64,000 nt of DNA from assembly GCA_947450475.1 (NCBI GenBank), contig CANFVK010000002.1, forward strand, positions 186,001 through 250,000, in the 5' to 3' direction. Positions 33,996-41,988 of the stretch are shown one piece after another (the first letter of the stretch is position 1; every line of letters starts with the position of its first letter). The translations under genes were made by a program, and so were the position numbers. The stretch is from Bacteriovoracaceae bacterium (GTDB taxonomy: Bacteria > Bdellovibrionota > Bacteriovoracia > Bacteriovoracales > Bacteriovoracaceae). Below the pieces are notes generated by a model, which was not told where the DNA came from, did not search any database, and worked only from the letters and a program-made list of their open reading frames with translations.

Positions 33996-34042
33996 AAAAA
34001 ATTTGGGACCCGTGAATCAAAACTGCTCCACGGATCCCCAAT
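33996..34042 (-). terminator. Terminator-like hairpin between ompH and lpxD
   Basis: On the minus strand TTGGGGATCCGTG pairs imperfectly with CACGGGTCCCAA (34003-34042), followed by a run of six T (33996-34001). It lies after the ompH stop and just before the lpxD ribosome site, so it may act as an attenuator inside the operon. Confidence 0.65.
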
Positions 34043-34066
34043 TGAGAAATATAAATAAAAGGTAAA

Positions 34067-34576
34067 CTATTTAGGGAATTTTTTATTATAGGTTTTGATA
34101 ACTTCTTCAGTTAATTCTTTTTCTTCTTTTGCATAAATAAAAGGGGCAGAAGCAGCTTCGTAAACGATGTCATAATCTGAACTTTTAGCAATATCATCAA
34201 CAATTGCTTTAATCTTTTCTAGCAAAGGAAGCTTTAGTTTATTTTCCAATTCTTGAATTTCTTTTTGATAGCTTGCGGTTTTTTGTTGAATTGCGACTAC
34301 TTTTTCCTGAATCTCTCTTTCTTTTTTACTTTTTTCTTTGTCATTTAATACGGCAGCTTTTTTCTGGTAATCATCTTGTAGTTTTCGAATCTTATCTTCT
34401 TCATCTTTTAAAACTTTTTGTTTTTCATCAAATGATTTTTTTAATTGATCTCTAACGCCAATTCCTTGGTTTACTGAAATGAGCACTTTTTGAATATCGA
34501 CTTTTGCAACAGAAAATTTTGCCATTGCGACATTTGAAATTACCAATGATGCCAAAATAGCGATTAAAGACTTCAT
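34067..34576 (-). CDS. skp: OmpH/Skp family periplasmic chaperone
   Basis: A signal peptide (MKSLIAILASLVISNVAMA) is followed by a short beta start (FSVAKVDIQKVL) and a long charged coiled coil. The C-terminus (DYDIVYEAASAPFIYA) is the conserved closing strand of the family. Skp forms a trimer that holds unfolded outer-membrane proteins for BamA, which is encoded directly upstream. Length of 169 residues is normal. AAGGGGAG stands before the ATG. Confidence 0.9.
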   Translation of the reverse strand: MKSLIAILASLVISNVAMAKFSVAKVDIQKVLISVNQGIGVRDQLKKSFDEKQKVLKDEEDKIRKLQDDYQKKAAVLNDKEKSKKEREIQEKVVAIQQKTASYQKEIQELENKLKLPLLEKIKAIVDDIAKSSDYDIVYEAASAPFIYAKEEKELTEEVIKTYNKKFPK

Positions 34577-34601
34577 ACTTATCTCCCCTTGAGAATATAT
34601 C

Positions 34602-36884
34602 TTAAAACAATTGTCCTATATCAAAATGGAATTGAGAACCCTGATTTTTGTATTCTCCGGTCATTGGATAGCCAAACTCGAAGCGTAGTGTTCCAATTGG
34701 AGAAAACCACCTAAAACCAAAACCATAATCTGTATAAATTCTAACTTTATCAATCTTACCTGCATGGCCAGCGTCAAAAAAGAGTACCCATTTTAATCCC
34801 GCTTCTCGGGATAATGGATGTTGAAACTCAAGATTGCTAAATAGTGAAAAAGTGCCACCTGTATTAAAGGTTATTGTTTGACCAGCAGTATTTTTTGCTT
34901 GTTGCTTAGGACCAATAGCCTCGTAAGCATAACCTCTTAAGTTACGAGAGCCACCTAAGGTAAATTTTTCAGTTCGAGGTATTTCTCTAGAAGAGACTTC
35001 ATCAAGCTTAGCAGTATAAAATCTTGATCTAAAAATAAGATCTCCCCATACTGGATAAAAGCCACGAGCTTCTGCCTCATTTTTTATCCACTTTTTATCT
35101 CCACCAATCCCAGTATATTCTGTTGAATAACTCAGAAAGATACCTTTACGAGCATCAGAGCGGTCATCGCGCCGATCGTGAACAATAGAGGTTTGAATCG
35201 ATGAAGCTAATCCATTTTCGAGGGCTGGATTTATGGTTGGGTCATCAACCGATTTGATTCTAGTGTCCTCTAGCTTATAAGTTGTATAAAGATTGGTAAA
35301 TGTCATAACGGGGTAACCCACTCGAACATTTAAGCCCTTCTTTTTTTCACTATATGAAGCCGATGTGTCGTCGTTGGTAATGAAGACTCCGCCTCCAAGA
35401 GACCATTTAGAATCTAGAAAATATGGTTCTGTAAAATCAATACTAAATGTATTGGATGAGCGAGCTAAATTTAAACTGAAAGTTAGATTCTGTCCAAGCC
35501 CCCTAAAGTTGGCCTGAGAAACAGAGGCTTGAAAAAATCCTCCTGTCGCTGTTGAATAACCAGCTCCAAGGGAAATTTGACCTGTGTTTTTTTCTTTAAC
35601 TGAGATTTCTACATCCAGCACATCTTCTTTATCTTTAGGAGAGACAGTGTTGAAGACAATTGAATCCGGTTCAAAGAAACCTAATCGCTGAACATTTTCA
35701 CGTGATTGGCGTAGTGCCGTTCCGTTAAACTTCTGCCCTTCTCTTATTAGTAACTCTCTTCTGATAACTTTATCGCGTGACTTTGAATTGCCCTTAATTT
35801 TAAATTTACCAAAATAAGCAATCTTTCCTTTTTCAAAAGAAAATTCAACATCAACTTTGTTTTCACCTGGAACAATGTTCAAATTTCTTATGACGTTGGC
35901 AAAGGCATAACCCTCATCCTGATAAAGTTCAGTCAAAAGCTGTATGTCCTTTCTTAATGATTCTTCTGAGTAGGTTTCTTTTTCCTTTAGAGACAATTTT
36001 TCTCTTAAATCACTTTCAGGAAAAAGGACTTCACCTTGAAAAGTAATCTTATTAATTGAAAACTGAGGTCCTTCATTGATTTTCATAGTAATGAAAACCC
36101 ACTTCTTATCCTCAGAAACGGTAATTTCTGGAGTTCCGACATTGACCTGCAGGTACCCTTTCATTCGATAGAAGTACTTGAGTCGTTCTATGTCATTTTG
36201 GAAATTTACTTCTTTAAAGTTTCCAGAGCCTGACAAAAAGGAAAATAAGGAATCTTCCTGGGTCTGAAGAATACTTTTTATTTCTTCATCTTTAAAAGCC
36301 TTATTTCCTAAAAAGCTAATTTTTTTTACTTTTACTTTATCATATTCCTTAATCTTAAAAATCAATTCAATATTTTCTTCGTTGATTTTTTTTTCGGTAT
36401 AATCAATAGAAGCTAAAAAATAGCCCTTTTCTTCGTAATGTTTGAGAAGTGATTGTAAGTCACCTTTCACTGAAGTTGTATCAAGAATCGAAAACACTTT
36501 AGTTTTTAATTGACCCTTGAGATCGTCATCGTTGAGCCCATCGTTACCTTCAAAAGAAATTTTGGTAATAATTGGTTTTTCTTTTACTTTGATTACAAGA
36601 ACATTTTTACCCGCTATTGATTCTTGATAAGCTTCGACAGTATCGAAATATTTCATTGAATAAATTTTTTCGATATCTTTTTTAAGTAGGTAGTTATCTA
36701 AAACGATCTCAGGTTTTGATCCAATTTTTTCTAGTACTGCTTCCTTTTCTACTTTTTTAAGACCCTGAAGTTCAATGCGATCTATTTTGAATAAATCTAT
36801 CCTAGGACCGAGATCTTCGGCCGAAAAAACGACTCCTGCAGTAAAGGCCATCCAAAGGGATAACGAGAGTAATCTCAGAGACAT
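34602..36884 (-). CDS. bamA: Outer-membrane protein assembly factor BamA
   Basis: The signal peptide is followed by five POTRA domains (about residues 30-420) and a C-terminal beta-barrel ending in the aromatic Phe needed for outer-membrane insertion. The barrel contains the loop 6 VRGF-type motif, here LRGY (NLRGYAYEAIGP). It inserts beta-barrel proteins into the outer membrane. ATG at 36884 (760 residues) is chosen over an upstream TTG at 36908, because GGAG lies at the right distance. Confidence 0.96.
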   Translation of the reverse strand: MSLRLLSLSLWMAFTAGVVFSAEDLGPRIDLFKIDRIELQGLKKVEKEAVLEKIGSKPEIVLDNYLLKKDIEKIYSMKYFDTVEAYQESIAGKNVLVIKVKEKPIITKISFEGNDGLNDDDLKGQLKTKVFSILDTTSVKGDLQSLLKHYEEKGYFLASIDYTEKKINEENIELIFKIKEYDKVKVKKISFLGNKAFKDEEIKSILQTQEDSLFSFLSGSGNFKEVNFQNDIERLKYFYRMKGYLQVNVGTPEITVSEDKKWVFITMKINEGPQFSINKITFQGEVLFPESDLREKLSLKEKETYSEESLRKDIQLLTELYQDEGYAFANVIRNLNIVPGENKVDVEFSFEKGKIAYFGKFKIKGNSKSRDKVIRRELLIREGQKFNGTALRQSRENVQRLGFFEPDSIVFNTVSPKDKEDVLDVEISVKEKNTGQISLGAGYSTATGGFFQASVSQANFRGLGQNLTFSLNLARSSNTFSIDFTEPYFLDSKWSLGGGVFITNDDTSASYSEKKKGLNVRVGYPVMTFTNLYTTYKLEDTRIKSVDDPTINPALENGLASSIQTSIVHDRRDDRSDARKGIFLSYSTEYTGIGGDKKWIKNEAEARGFYPVWGDLIFRSRFYTAKLDEVSSREIPRTEKFTLGGSRNLRGYAYEAIGPKQQAKNTAGQTITFNTGGTFSLFSNLEFQHPLSREAGLKWVLFFDAGHAGKIDKVRIYTDYGFGFRWFSPIGTLRFEFGYPMTGEYKNQGSQFHFDIGQLF

Positions 36885-36956
36885 AGATCTCCACACCTGA
36901 TGAAACAACTAAGGTATTAAAAAGTATCAAGAACAATACGATGTGCAAAGAGATTT

Positions 36957-37631
36957 CTAGGCAGTTACGAGCATTCCATCTTTCATGAGAAATTGGTTGT
37001 GAAAACTTTGTGCAATCTGGGGATCGTGGGTGACGACAACTAACGTAGCGTGAAATTCTTTAGCTAGCGTTCGCAATAAAAGAATAACTTTCTGCGAGTT
37101 CTCCGAATCTAGGTTCCCCGTTGGCTCATCGCAAAGCAAAAGTTTAGGCTTAAGTGACAAAGCGCGAATAATATTAATTCTTTGCTGCTCTCCTCCTGAA
37201 AGTTCATAAGGGTATTTCTCAAGACAATGGGTAACTTCAAGACTTTTGGCCAAAGATAAAACTCTTTGTACGACTTCAGCCATTTCATTTTTAGATAGAC
37301 CTGCCAAACGTGCCGGCAATAATAAATTGTTATAACAATCCATAGATGAAAGTAAAAAATGAAATTGAAAAACAAAACCTACATATCGATTGCGATAGAC
37401 TGCCAATTGTTCATCATTTAATTCATTCAAGTTTTTTTGGTTTACAACAACATTTCCCTCTGTTGGTTTATCAAGTCCGCCTAACAAATAAAGCAAGGTT
37501 GATTTTCCCGACCCAGAGGCTCCTCGTATTAAATACTCTTCACCCTCATGCATTGAAAGTGTCACTCCATTTAATGCTCGAGATTGGTTATAAAATTTTT
37601 TTACGTTTTCAATTTTAATGATAAGACTCAT
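36957..37631 (-). CDS. lolD: Lipoprotein-releasing ABC transporter ATPase
   Basis: The Walker A motif is GASGSGKST, the signature is LSGGEQQR, and the Walker B motif LLLCDEPTGNLD belongs to the MacB/LolD/FtsE class. The order next to a LolC/E-type permease (ATGA overlap) and in front of bamA supports lipoprotein sorting to the outer membrane. Length is 224 residues. Confidence 0.9.
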   Translation of the reverse strand: MSLIIKIENVKKFYNQSRALNGVTLSMHEGEEYLIRGASGSGKSTLLYLLGGLDKPTEGNVVVNQKNLNELNDEQLAVYRNRYVGFVFQFHFLLSSMDCYNNLLLPARLAGLSKNEMAEVVQRVLSLAKSLEVTHCLEKYPYELSGGEQQRINIIRALSLKPKLLLCDEPTGNLDSENSQKVILLLRTLAKEFHATLVVVTHDPQIAQSFHNQFLMKDGMLVTA

Positions 37632-38830
37632 ACAAATTCCTGCCTCAATCCCTCTAAAAGACTTTTCTGTCTAAGGCGTTTTAATAAATAAAACGTTATT
37701 ATTAAAATCCAAACTAATGCCAAAACAAATATCATTAGGTAATCCTGCACAGAAAGAAAAAGTTCAATTCTCGGCATATAATAAATTTCAGATGGCAATT
37801 CAAAGAGAGATAAATGTAACAGAGAAATTTTAAAGAGTTGAACGAAAACAATCGAAAGAAGACAAGATAGCAACCAGATAAGTAGGACCAATCTCAACCA
37901 AAGCTGACTCATGACACTTTTAGATAAACCCAAAGCTTTAAAAAGGAAAAGCTCCTTTGATTTTTTTTCGTTTATAAAAATAATGAATGCTAAAATATTA
38001 AAAATAGAAATTACAACCACTAATTGCAAGATGAGACTAATCATTACCTTTTCAACTTTGACAGCTTCAAGTAAGGATGAGAATTCTTTCCAATAGGGCT
38101 TAAAGTAAAAATCGTTACCAAATGCTTGACGCAAACTGGGAAGCTCCGATTCAATTTTTTTGAGATTTTTATCAGCGTTTTGACTTGCAGAATCTAGGTT
38201 AAAAGAAATAAGGTTTACTCGATTTTTTAAATCTAGTATCCTTTGAACTTCTTCAAGACGAACATAAACTATACGTGAATCTTTCTGATAAATTCCATGT
38301 GAAATTATTCCAGACACTTTAAACCTCTCAAGCGCTGGCATCGATTTAAGTTCCACATTTCCCTTTCCAAAAGCGAGAATTATCTCATCTCCAATTTTAA
38401 TACTATTTATTTTTGCTATTTCGGAGCCGATAGCGACTTCATTTGACTTAAGTTTAAGTGGAAGATCAACGACATCAGAATAGCTTTCATCTATTGCTTT
38501 GACTAAGACTCCACGAGATTCATCATCGAAAATAAGAAAACTTTCCGTTTGAACCAAAGCCGAATACGTTTTAATTTTTTGATCTTTAAAAATTCGATCT
38601 AAGTCAGGACTTACTGTAAAAAAGCCATTGCGAGAATGCATTGTAATATCACCAACGGATTTTTTCAAACCTAGTTTTAATGCGCGATCAAAGCCATCCA
38701 TGATCCCTAAAGTTGAAAGAATAACCGATATAGAAAAAGCCATGCCGACCAAAACCCCAAGAGCGAACTTCATGGTGGTCGGATTATCTAGAAAAAGGGT
38801 AAGAAATAATCTGAAACGATGGTTATTCAA
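37628..38830 (-). CDS. lolC: LolC/E-type ABC transporter permease
   Basis: One N-terminal transmembrane span (FALGVLVGMAFSISVILSTLGIMDGF), a periplasmic domain of about 200 residues and three C-terminal spans give the FtsX/MacB fold of LolC and LolE. A single permease here suggests a homodimeric LolFD-like complex, which is inference. The start is a TTG at 38830, 3 bases past the prfB stop, with GAGG inside the end of prfB serving as ribosome site. Confidence 0.88.
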   Translation of the reverse strand: MNNHRFRLFLTLFLDNPTTMKFALGVLVGMAFSISVILSTLGIMDGFDRALKLGLKKSVGDITMHSRNGFFTVSPDLDRIFKDQKIKTYSALVQTESFLIFDDESRGVLVKAIDESYSDVVDLPLKLKSNEVAIGSEIAKINSIKIGDEIILAFGKGNVELKSMPALERFKVSGIISHGIYQKDSRIVYVRLEEVQRILDLKNRVNLISFNLDSASQNADKNLKKIESELPSLRQAFGNDFYFKPYWKEFSSLLEAVKVEKVMISLILQLVVVISIFNILAFIIFINEKKSKELFLFKALGLSKSVMSQLWLRLVLLIWLLSCLLSIVFVQLFKISLLHLSLFELPSEIYYMPRIELFLSVQDYLMIFVLALVWILIITFYLLKRLRQKSLLEGLRQEFV

Positions 38831-38833
38831 ACT

Positions 38834-39977
38834 TTATACCTCACCTTCAGGAACAGTTTTATTAACCAACCACCTTAAATAGGCGTCGATAAAATTATCG
38901 AGATCCCCTTCTAAAACTTTTTCTGCATTTGAAGACTCATAACCTGTTCGATGATCCTTAACTAGTTTATAAGGATGAAGCACGTATGATCGTATCTGGG
39001 CTCCCCAGGCTATATCTTTTTTGGCAGCTTCAAGTGCTGCTTCTTTAACCCGTCTTTTTTCCATTTCTAATTCATAAAGTCTTGAGCGAAGTACTTTCAT
39101 CGCTTGAGCTTTGTTTTGTAATTGAGAACGCTCATTTTGGCAAACCACCACAATATTTGTAGGCAAGTGGGTAATTCGAACAGCTGAATCTGTCGTATTG
39201 ACTCCTTGGCCCCCTGAACCTCCAGATCGATAAACATCGATTCGAAGATCTTTATCTAGAATCTCGATTTCTATCGTGTCATCGATTTCAGCCGATACAT
39301 AAATTGAGGCAAAGGATGTATGTCTTCTTCCTGCGGAGTCAAATGGCGAGAGACGAACCAATCGGTGTACTCCGGATTCTGACTTAAGTAATCCGTAAGC
39401 ATAGTTACCACTAATCGTCAGAGTAGCAGATTTAATTCCAGCTGAATCTCCTTCTTGAGTATCCAAAATTTGAACTTTAAACTTTTTAAACTCTGCCCAT
39501 CGAATAATCATTCTCAAAAGCATGTAGGCCCAATCACAAGACTCAGTTCCACCGGCTCCGGCATTGACTGTTACAATAGCATTATTGGGATCAACTTCAC
39601 CAGAGAGCAGGACTTTTTGTTCGGCCAGGAGAAATTCTGCAAGAAAATTTTTATAAACTCCAATTGCCTCTTCTGCTGATTCCTGATCTTCTTCAGTTAT
39701 TGCGAAATCTAATAATACATCAAAATCATCATATAGTTGCTTTAGGTGAGTATAGGTATTGACCACTTCTTCAAGGACAGATTTTTCTTTCTGGATTTTT
39801 GAGGCGTTATTAGCATCATCCCAAAACCCCTCCATACCTTCAATTCTTTTAATTTCGCTAAGGCGATTTTGCTTTTTCTCAATTTCAAAGCGACCTCCGC
39901 AGAAGCTCCAATTTGTCGAAATAATTTCTTATATCTAATTTTTTTTCATTGAGCTCAATCTTAATTTGTTCGTTCAT
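38834..39977 (-). CDS. prfB: Peptide chain release factor 2, with programmed +1 frameshift
   Basis: RF2 ends translation at UGA and UAA. The GGQ motif (SGGSGGQGVNTTDSA) and the SPF anticodon tripeptide (RLSPFDSAGRRH) identify RF2 and not RF1. The gene is split into two frames: 30 codons from ATG 39977 end in CTT-TGA at 39890-39885, and the rest is read one base on (from GAA at 39886) to the stop at 38834, giving 380 residues. This is the known autoregulatory frameshift, not a mutation. The ATG overlaps the ybeY stop (ATGA). Confidence 0.95.
39885..39899 (-). promoter_or_regulatory. RF2 programmed +1 frameshift signal
   Basis: On the minus strand CGGAGG-TCG-CTT-TGA: a Shine-Dalgarno-like GGAGG (39894-39898), a 3-base spacer, the slippery CTT codon and an in-frame TGA. 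Spacing matches the E. coli prfB site. Here the base after TGA is A; E. coli has C. Confidence 0.93.
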
Positions 39978-40495
39978 TTGAGTGCCTTGAGTTTTTTTAA
40001 TATTTTATCTACTAGTGTAGATTCGTATTGTTGCATAATCTTTTCTTCATTTACAGATACTTCATGGTCAAAACCCAGCAAGTGCAGAAATCCATGAACG
40101 CAAAGATGAATAATCTCTACATTGTATTCAATTGAAAAGGATTTTGCCTGGGATGAGGCAATTTCTTTACAAATAAAAATATCACCGAGATCCATTTGAG
40201 GAAGATTAGCTACTTTTACTATCCTATCAGGTCTTAGGTTTTCATAAATCCCAAAAGATAAAACATCTGTTGCCTTGTCCATTTCTCTGTATTGACGATT
40301 AAGCGAGCGTATCTTCGTTTTTCCACAAATTGTTAAGGTCATGGCAACGGCTTTAACCCCCTTAAAATGAGGGTTTTTGGATAAGAAAATTGTGAAAATT
40401 TTCTCTAACGCAACAATTTCATAACTAAGGGGGCTGGCCCCTTTACTAGTTTTCTTTTTTATTCCACTATCAAGATGAGTAATCGTAAGTTTCAT
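39974..40495 (-). CDS. ybeY: Endoribonuclease YbeY
   Basis: The zinc-binding motif HGFLHLLGFDH near the C-terminus has the three His of this rRNA-processing nuclease. ATG at 40495 gives 173 residues. A 17-codon extension upstream (to 40546) is unlikely, as it would run into the divergent mazG start. It overlaps prfB by 4 bases, forming a translation-linked pair. YbeY processes 16S rRNA 3' ends and aids 70S quality control. Confidence 0.9.
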   Translation of the reverse strand: MKLTITHLDSGIKKKTSKGASPLSYEIVALEKIFTIFLSKNPHFKGVKAVAMTLTICGKTKIRSLNRQYREMDKATDVLSFGIYENLRPDRIVKVANLPQMDLGDIFICKEIASSQAKSFSIEYNVEIIHLCVHGFLHLLGFDHEVSVNEEKIMQQYESTLVDKILKKLKALK

Positions 40496-40531
40496 CTCTA
40501 AAAAGGTAACAAAATTTAACAGGTGCCGCAA

Positions 40532-41344
40532 ATGAATAAAAGCCAATTTGAAAAACTAAAAGATGTTATTCGAGACTTGCTACACCCCCAGCATGGGTGT
40601 CCTTGGGATTTAAAACAAACTCATGAGACTTTACTTAAATATTTACTTGAAGAGTCTTATGAGTTTATTGAAGCTGTTGAAAAAAAAGACTCCAAACTAA
40701 TGGAAGAAGAAATTGGTGATGTCCTCTTGCAAGTCTTGCTACATTCTGAAATCGCATCCCGTAAAGGAGCGTTTGATATTGAATCAGTCTCAGCTAGACT
40801 GTGCGAAAAATTAATTCGCAGACATCCACATGTTTTTGAGAATAAAGATAGCTCGATATCTGCCGAGCAAGTGCTGATCAACTGGGAAAAAATCAAAAGA
40901 GAAGAAAAGGCACTTGAACTTGAAGGAAAAGGTCATCATCGTATCAAATCTTCAGTCTTAAATGCACCACCTCTTGCATCCGCAGTCAAAATTGGATTAA
41001 AAACCAACGAAATTAAATTTGACTGGGAAGACTATTCCCAAGTTGTTTATAAAGTTGAAGAAGAATGGCAAGAGCTTAAGGAAGAATTAACGCCTAATAG
41101 AGATTTAAATCAATCTGCAGTTTTTGAAGAGTTGGGAGACTTACTTTTCTCTATTGCACAATTGGCCCGTCACTTAAAACTAGACCCAGACAAAGCCTTG
41201 CAAGCTGCAAACAAAAAATTTCTACGTCGCTTTCATTCAATGGAAGATATTATGCTAGATAAAGGTGTTAAGCTCGAAGAAATGAATCAAAGCCAAATGG
41301 ATATCTATTGGAATCAAGCAAAGTTAATTGAGAAGCAAAAATGA
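40532..41344 (+). CDS. mazG: Nucleoside triphosphate pyrophosphohydrolase MazG
   Basis: It has two MazG domains. The first contains CPWDLKQTHETLLKYLLEESYE and EEIGDVLLQVLLH, with the metal-binding EExxE/ExxD pattern. The second repeats this with VEEEWQELKEEL and EELGDLLFS. The enzyme hydrolyses noncanonical or excess NTPs and lowers ppGpp effects. ATG at 40532 (270 residues) is preferred to a GTG at 40523, because AGGTG lies 7 bases before it. It overlaps coaE by 4 bases. Confidence 0.93.
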   Translation: MNKSQFEKLKDVIRDLLHPQHGCPWDLKQTHETLLKYLLEESYEFIEAVEKKDSKLMEEEIGDVLLQVLLHSEIASRKGAFDIESVSARLCEKLIRRHPHVFENKDSSISAEQVLINWEKIKREEKALELEGKGHHRIKSSVLNAPPLASAVKIGLKTNEIKFDWEDYSQVVYKVEEEWQELKEELTPNRDLNQSAVFEELGDLLFSIAQLARHLKLDPDKALQAANKKFLRRFHSMEDIMLDKGVKLEEMNQSQMDIYWNQAKLIEKQK

Positions 41345-41988
41345 TCAAACTGGATCCTAAGTGGATTACAAAAAATGAACATACTCGCCTCTACCAACTT
41401 CCTGTACCAATTATTGGTCTAACGGGTGGTATTGCTACAGGAAAAAGTTCAGTTGCACTACTTTTTCAAGCGATAGGAATTTCTGTTATTGATGCTGATG
41501 CACTTGTAAGAAATATTTACCAGCTTCCATCAACTAAAGCCTTTATCAAAGAAAAATTTTCAACTGCAGTTGAGTCAGATCAAATTCAGTTTAAAAAATT
41601 GCGAGAAATAGTTTTTAATAATCCTAATCAAAAGATTGTTCTGGAAAACTTTATTTACCAATATCTTCCCAACGAATTTCTAAGAACATTTAAGAATTTA
41701 GGCTCGCCATCTCTTGTTGTGTATGATGTTCCCTTGCTATATGAGAAAAAACTCAATGAGTTTGTCGATCTAACTATTTGTGTCTATGCACCTGCGTCAG
41801 TTCAATTGAAACGACTTATCACTAGAGATAAATCGAGCGATGCTCTCGCCCAAAGCATTATTAATCAACAATTGGACATCGAAGAAAAGAAGAAAATGTC
41901 AGACTTTGTTCTTGATAACTCCAATTCACCTGAAGAGTTAAATAAACAATTTAAACAATTAACCAAATTTCTTTTTTTAGAAGATTAA
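41341..41988 (+). CDS. coaE: Dephospho-CoA kinase
   Basis: CoaE phosphorylates dephospho-CoA to finish coenzyme A. The P-loop is GLTGGIATGKSS, followed by the VIDADALVRNIY block typical of the family and the YDVPLLYE motif. About 24 residues precede the P-loop strand, longer than the few usual in CoaE. The start overlaps mazG (ATGA). The end overlaps the stop of the convergent large PAS protein. Together with coaBC and panC it puts three CoA steps in this window. Confidence 0.93.
   Translation: MIKLDPKWITKNEHTRLYQLPVPIIGLTGGIATGKSSVALLFQAIGISVIDADALVRNIYQLPSTKAFIKEKFSTAVESDQIQFKKLREIVFNNPNQKIVLENFIYQYLPNEFLRTFKNLGSPSLVVYDVPLLYEKKLNEFVDLTICVYAPASVQLKRLITRDKSSDALAQSIINQQLDIEEKKKMSDFVLDNSNSPEELNKQFKQLTKFLFLED

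Noticed and set aside
38834-39835. prfB as a broken gene or a gene starting at 39835
   Set aside because: The 30 codons upstream and the CTT-TGA signal fit the known RF2 frameshift, so it is intact.
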